From: Planctomycetales bacterium
Lineage (GTDB): Bacteria > Planctomycetota > Planctomycetia > Isosphaerales > Isosphaeraceae
Direction of reading: 5' to 3'
Assembly (NCBI GenBank): GCA_027435495.1
Contig: DAHZZC010000377.1
Coordinates: 1-6,647 of the forward strand
DNA length: 6,647 nt
Shown here one piece after another: positions 5,165 through 6,647 of the stretch. A program made the position numbers and the translations under genes. The number at the start of each line of letters is the position of its first letter. The stretch's first letter is position 1. The notes below the pieces were generated by a model. It made no database searches, was not told where the DNA came from, and saw nothing but the letters and a program-made list of their open reading frames with translations.

Positions 5165-6647
5165 ATGCACGATCGACGCGGACACCGACCAATCCGCATC
5201 GGCCTTGTCACGGGGACGATCATCAATCTGGCCCTCCTGAACGGTCCGACGGCAGCCGACCTGATCTATTTCCGGGGCGGCGGCGGCGTCCAGCTCCCGA
5301 CGGAGACCGCCGGGGACCGGGTCGTTCTGATTCTCCCCAACGGCCGGTTAGAACTCCATCGCGACGACATCGCCCGGCGCGTCCCTGGGTTCTGGCCGCC
5401 TACCGAGTGGGAATCTCGCCGCCGAGCGGCCAGGGACGCGGGATTCGCCGCACGATTCGCGGCGGCCTGGTGGGCCATCGAGAACGGCCTGACGACCGAG
5501 GTCATCCCCGAGTTGCGCGACCTGCACGCGATCGACCCCTCGCACGGGCCAACCGCAAGGATGATCGCGATCCTCGACCGGCTCGGGGCGCCCTGTCCCG
5601 ACCCAGACGCCTCCAGCTTCCGCGAAGCCCTGGGCGTGGAGATGAAGGAAGCCCGAGGGCCCCACGTGCTGCTGCTCCACCAGCACGACCACGCTGAGGC
5701 CGCCGAGCGGATCGAGGTCCTGGAGCGTGTGATCACCGGGTTCCATCTCCTCTTCGCTGCGCAGGGAGTCGAGCTGCGCGTACCATCCCAACGACTGGTC
5801 TCGGCCTGGTTCGTCGATCGGGCCGATTACCTGGCCTTCCTCCACCGACAAAAGGCCGACGCCTTTGCGACGACCGCCGGCTACTATCATCCGACCTGGG
5901 CGGCGGTCGTCGCCTACGACGCCCGAAGCAGCGAGGCCCAGCGATCAGCGCGGGAGGCGATAGGCCGGCGCCGGGAGGCACTCCGCCGCGCCACAATCGA
6001 GCTCGACGCGATGCCGCCCGGCTCGCGGATTCGCCTGAAGCTGGCCGATGAGCCGGCGCGACTGGTCGACCGATCGGGGCTCGACCGGCGCGGTCGCGAA
6101 ACAGCCTGGCAATCCGCGCGGCTCGACCTGGAATGGCGATCGAACGACCTGGGTCTGGCATCGCACGAGATGATTCACCATCTGGCCCACACCAGCGGAC
6201 TGGTTCCCCATCACGATGCGTTCCCGGTCTGGCTGCACGAGGGCTTCGCGGCCCAGTTCGAGGTGGTTCGAGGTGGCCGATGGGCCGGGATCAGCCGGGT
6301 CGACGACCATCGATTGCCCGACTGGCGACGGATCGATCGGCCGACCGGACTGGAGCGGCTGGTCCGCGACCTGGATTTTGGCCACGGTTACGGCCGCGAC
6401 ATCTACGCCGAAGCCTGGGCTCTGGTCTATTACCTGCGGGTGGAACGGGCGTCGGGATTCGCGACGTTCGTGGACCTGCTCCGCAACCCCGATCCAACAG
6501 CCGACGAGGCCACTTCCGGACCACGTGGCCAGCGCTACCTCGACGCGTTCCGTCGGGCCTTCGGCCCGGACCTGCCGGCGATCGGGCGCGACTGGCATCG
6601 ATTCATGGCCGGGGTCCGGAGCCCGATCGAGCAACAGGCCCACCCCG
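5165..6647 (+). CDS. DUF1570-type secreted putative zinc metallopeptidase (partial, C-terminus off window)
   Basis: 494 residues are visible and no stop is reached. A signal peptide is likely: basic n-region (RRGHRPIRIG, 4-13), hydrophobic LVTGTIINLALL (14-25) and cleavage after PTAA (28-31), so the product is exported. DRVVLILPNGRLEL (51-64) follows, then a helical charged region and a mixed domain (~165-290) with VLLLHQHDHAEAAERIEVLE. The gluzincin-like core is HEMIH (334-338), giving HExxH with His334, Glu335 and His338. Next comes VWLHEGFAAQFE with Glu359 as probable third zinc ligand, 21 residues on, then YAEAWALVYYL (414-424), the conserved helix of DUF1570-like proteins. All zinc-site residues are present, so activity is plausible, but the substrate is unknown. 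The ATG at 5165 is supported by GGAGG (5151-5155) with 9 nt spacing. The family is greatly expanded in planctomycetes. It is transcribed away from the glycosyltransferase pair. Confidence 0.88.
   Translation, partial: MHDRRGHRPIRIGLVTGTIINLALLNGPTAADLIYFRGGGGVQLPTETAGDRVVLILPNGRLELHRDDIARRVPGFWPPTEWESRRRAARDAGFAARFAAAWWAIENGLTTEVIPELRDLHAIDPSHGPTARMIAILDRLGAPCPDPDASSFREALGVEMKEARGPHVLLLHQHDHAEAAERIEVLERVITGFHLLFAAQGVELRVPSQRLVSAWFVDRADYLAFLHRQKADAFATTAGYYHPTWAAVVAYDARSSEAQRSAREAIGRRREALRRATIELDAMPPGSRIRLKLADEPARLVDRSGLDRRGRETAWQSARLDLEWRSNDLGLASHEMIHHLAHTSGLVPHHDAFPVWLHEGFAAQFEVVRGGRWAGISRVDDHRLPDWRRIDRPTGLERLVRDLDFGHGYGRDIYAEAWALVYYLRVERASGFATFVDLLRNPDPTADEATSGPRGQRYLDAFRRAFGPDLPAIGRDWHRFMAGVRSPIEQQAHP

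Noticed and set aside
5348..5890. Minus-strand open frame of 180 codons
   Set aside because: It is antisense to the middle of the DUF1570-type gene, and the composition is that of a GC-rich shadow frame.
5945..6643. Minus-strand open frame of 232 codons
   Set aside because: It is antisense to the zinc-site half of the DUF1570-type gene, which has recognisable HExxH and downstream motifs in the other strand. No family motif or ribosome site supports it.
1..6647. High density of GATC and CGATCG words across the window
   Set aside because: Common codons such as ATC and GAT next to G- or C-starting codons in GC-rich genes can produce this. Without counts against a codon-shuffled control I cannot claim enrichment.
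1..6647. Mobile element, CRISPR array, tRNA or defence system
   Set aside because: No direct-repeat array, transposase or integrase motif, tRNA-like fold or nuclease/toxin gene was seen on either strand. Every large frame is explained by the genes listed.

Overview
The window is high-GC DNA, densely packed with genes and with strong G/C preference at third codon positions. The proteins point to a planctomycete, probably Isosphaeraceae or a close relative. The main evidence is a DUF1570-type secreted protein with an HExxH motif, a secreted protein that opens with an 'RVxLKDGxxxxG' segment, and paired GT39-like membrane glycosyltransferases. The taxonomic call is inference from protein style; no marker gene is present.

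Layout, left to right: (1) Positions 1-957, minus strand: pxpB followed by the first ~105 codons of pxpA, overlapping by 14 nt. These are two subunits of the ATP-dependent 5-oxoprolinase that recycles 5-oxoproline to glutamate. pxpC does not lie between them. (2) Positions 958-1074: a short divergent promoter region with a symmetric -10-like heptamer and a perfect 13-bp inverted repeat. (3) Positions 1075-2325, plus strand: a 416-aa putative exported protein of unknown function. (4) Positions 4979 to about 2320, minus strand: two GT-C/GT39-like polytopic glycosyltransferases joined by an ATGA stop-start overlap. The open frame of the second runs on to 1864, through 462 nt of the opposite-strand gene. 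(5) Positions 4980-5164: a 185-nt divergent control region. (6) Positions 5165-6647, plus strand: a secreted DUF1570-type putative zinc metallopeptidase, cut by the right edge.

The two glycosyltransferases form one translationally coupled unit, probably decorating a lipid-linked or cell-envelope acceptor, and pxpBA forms a separate metabolic unit. No mobile element, CRISPR array, tRNA, rRNA or defence gene is visible. I found no convincing undescribed multi-gene system. The points most worth a second look are the perfect stem-loop before the unknown gene, the long convergent overlap and the unknown exported protein itself.
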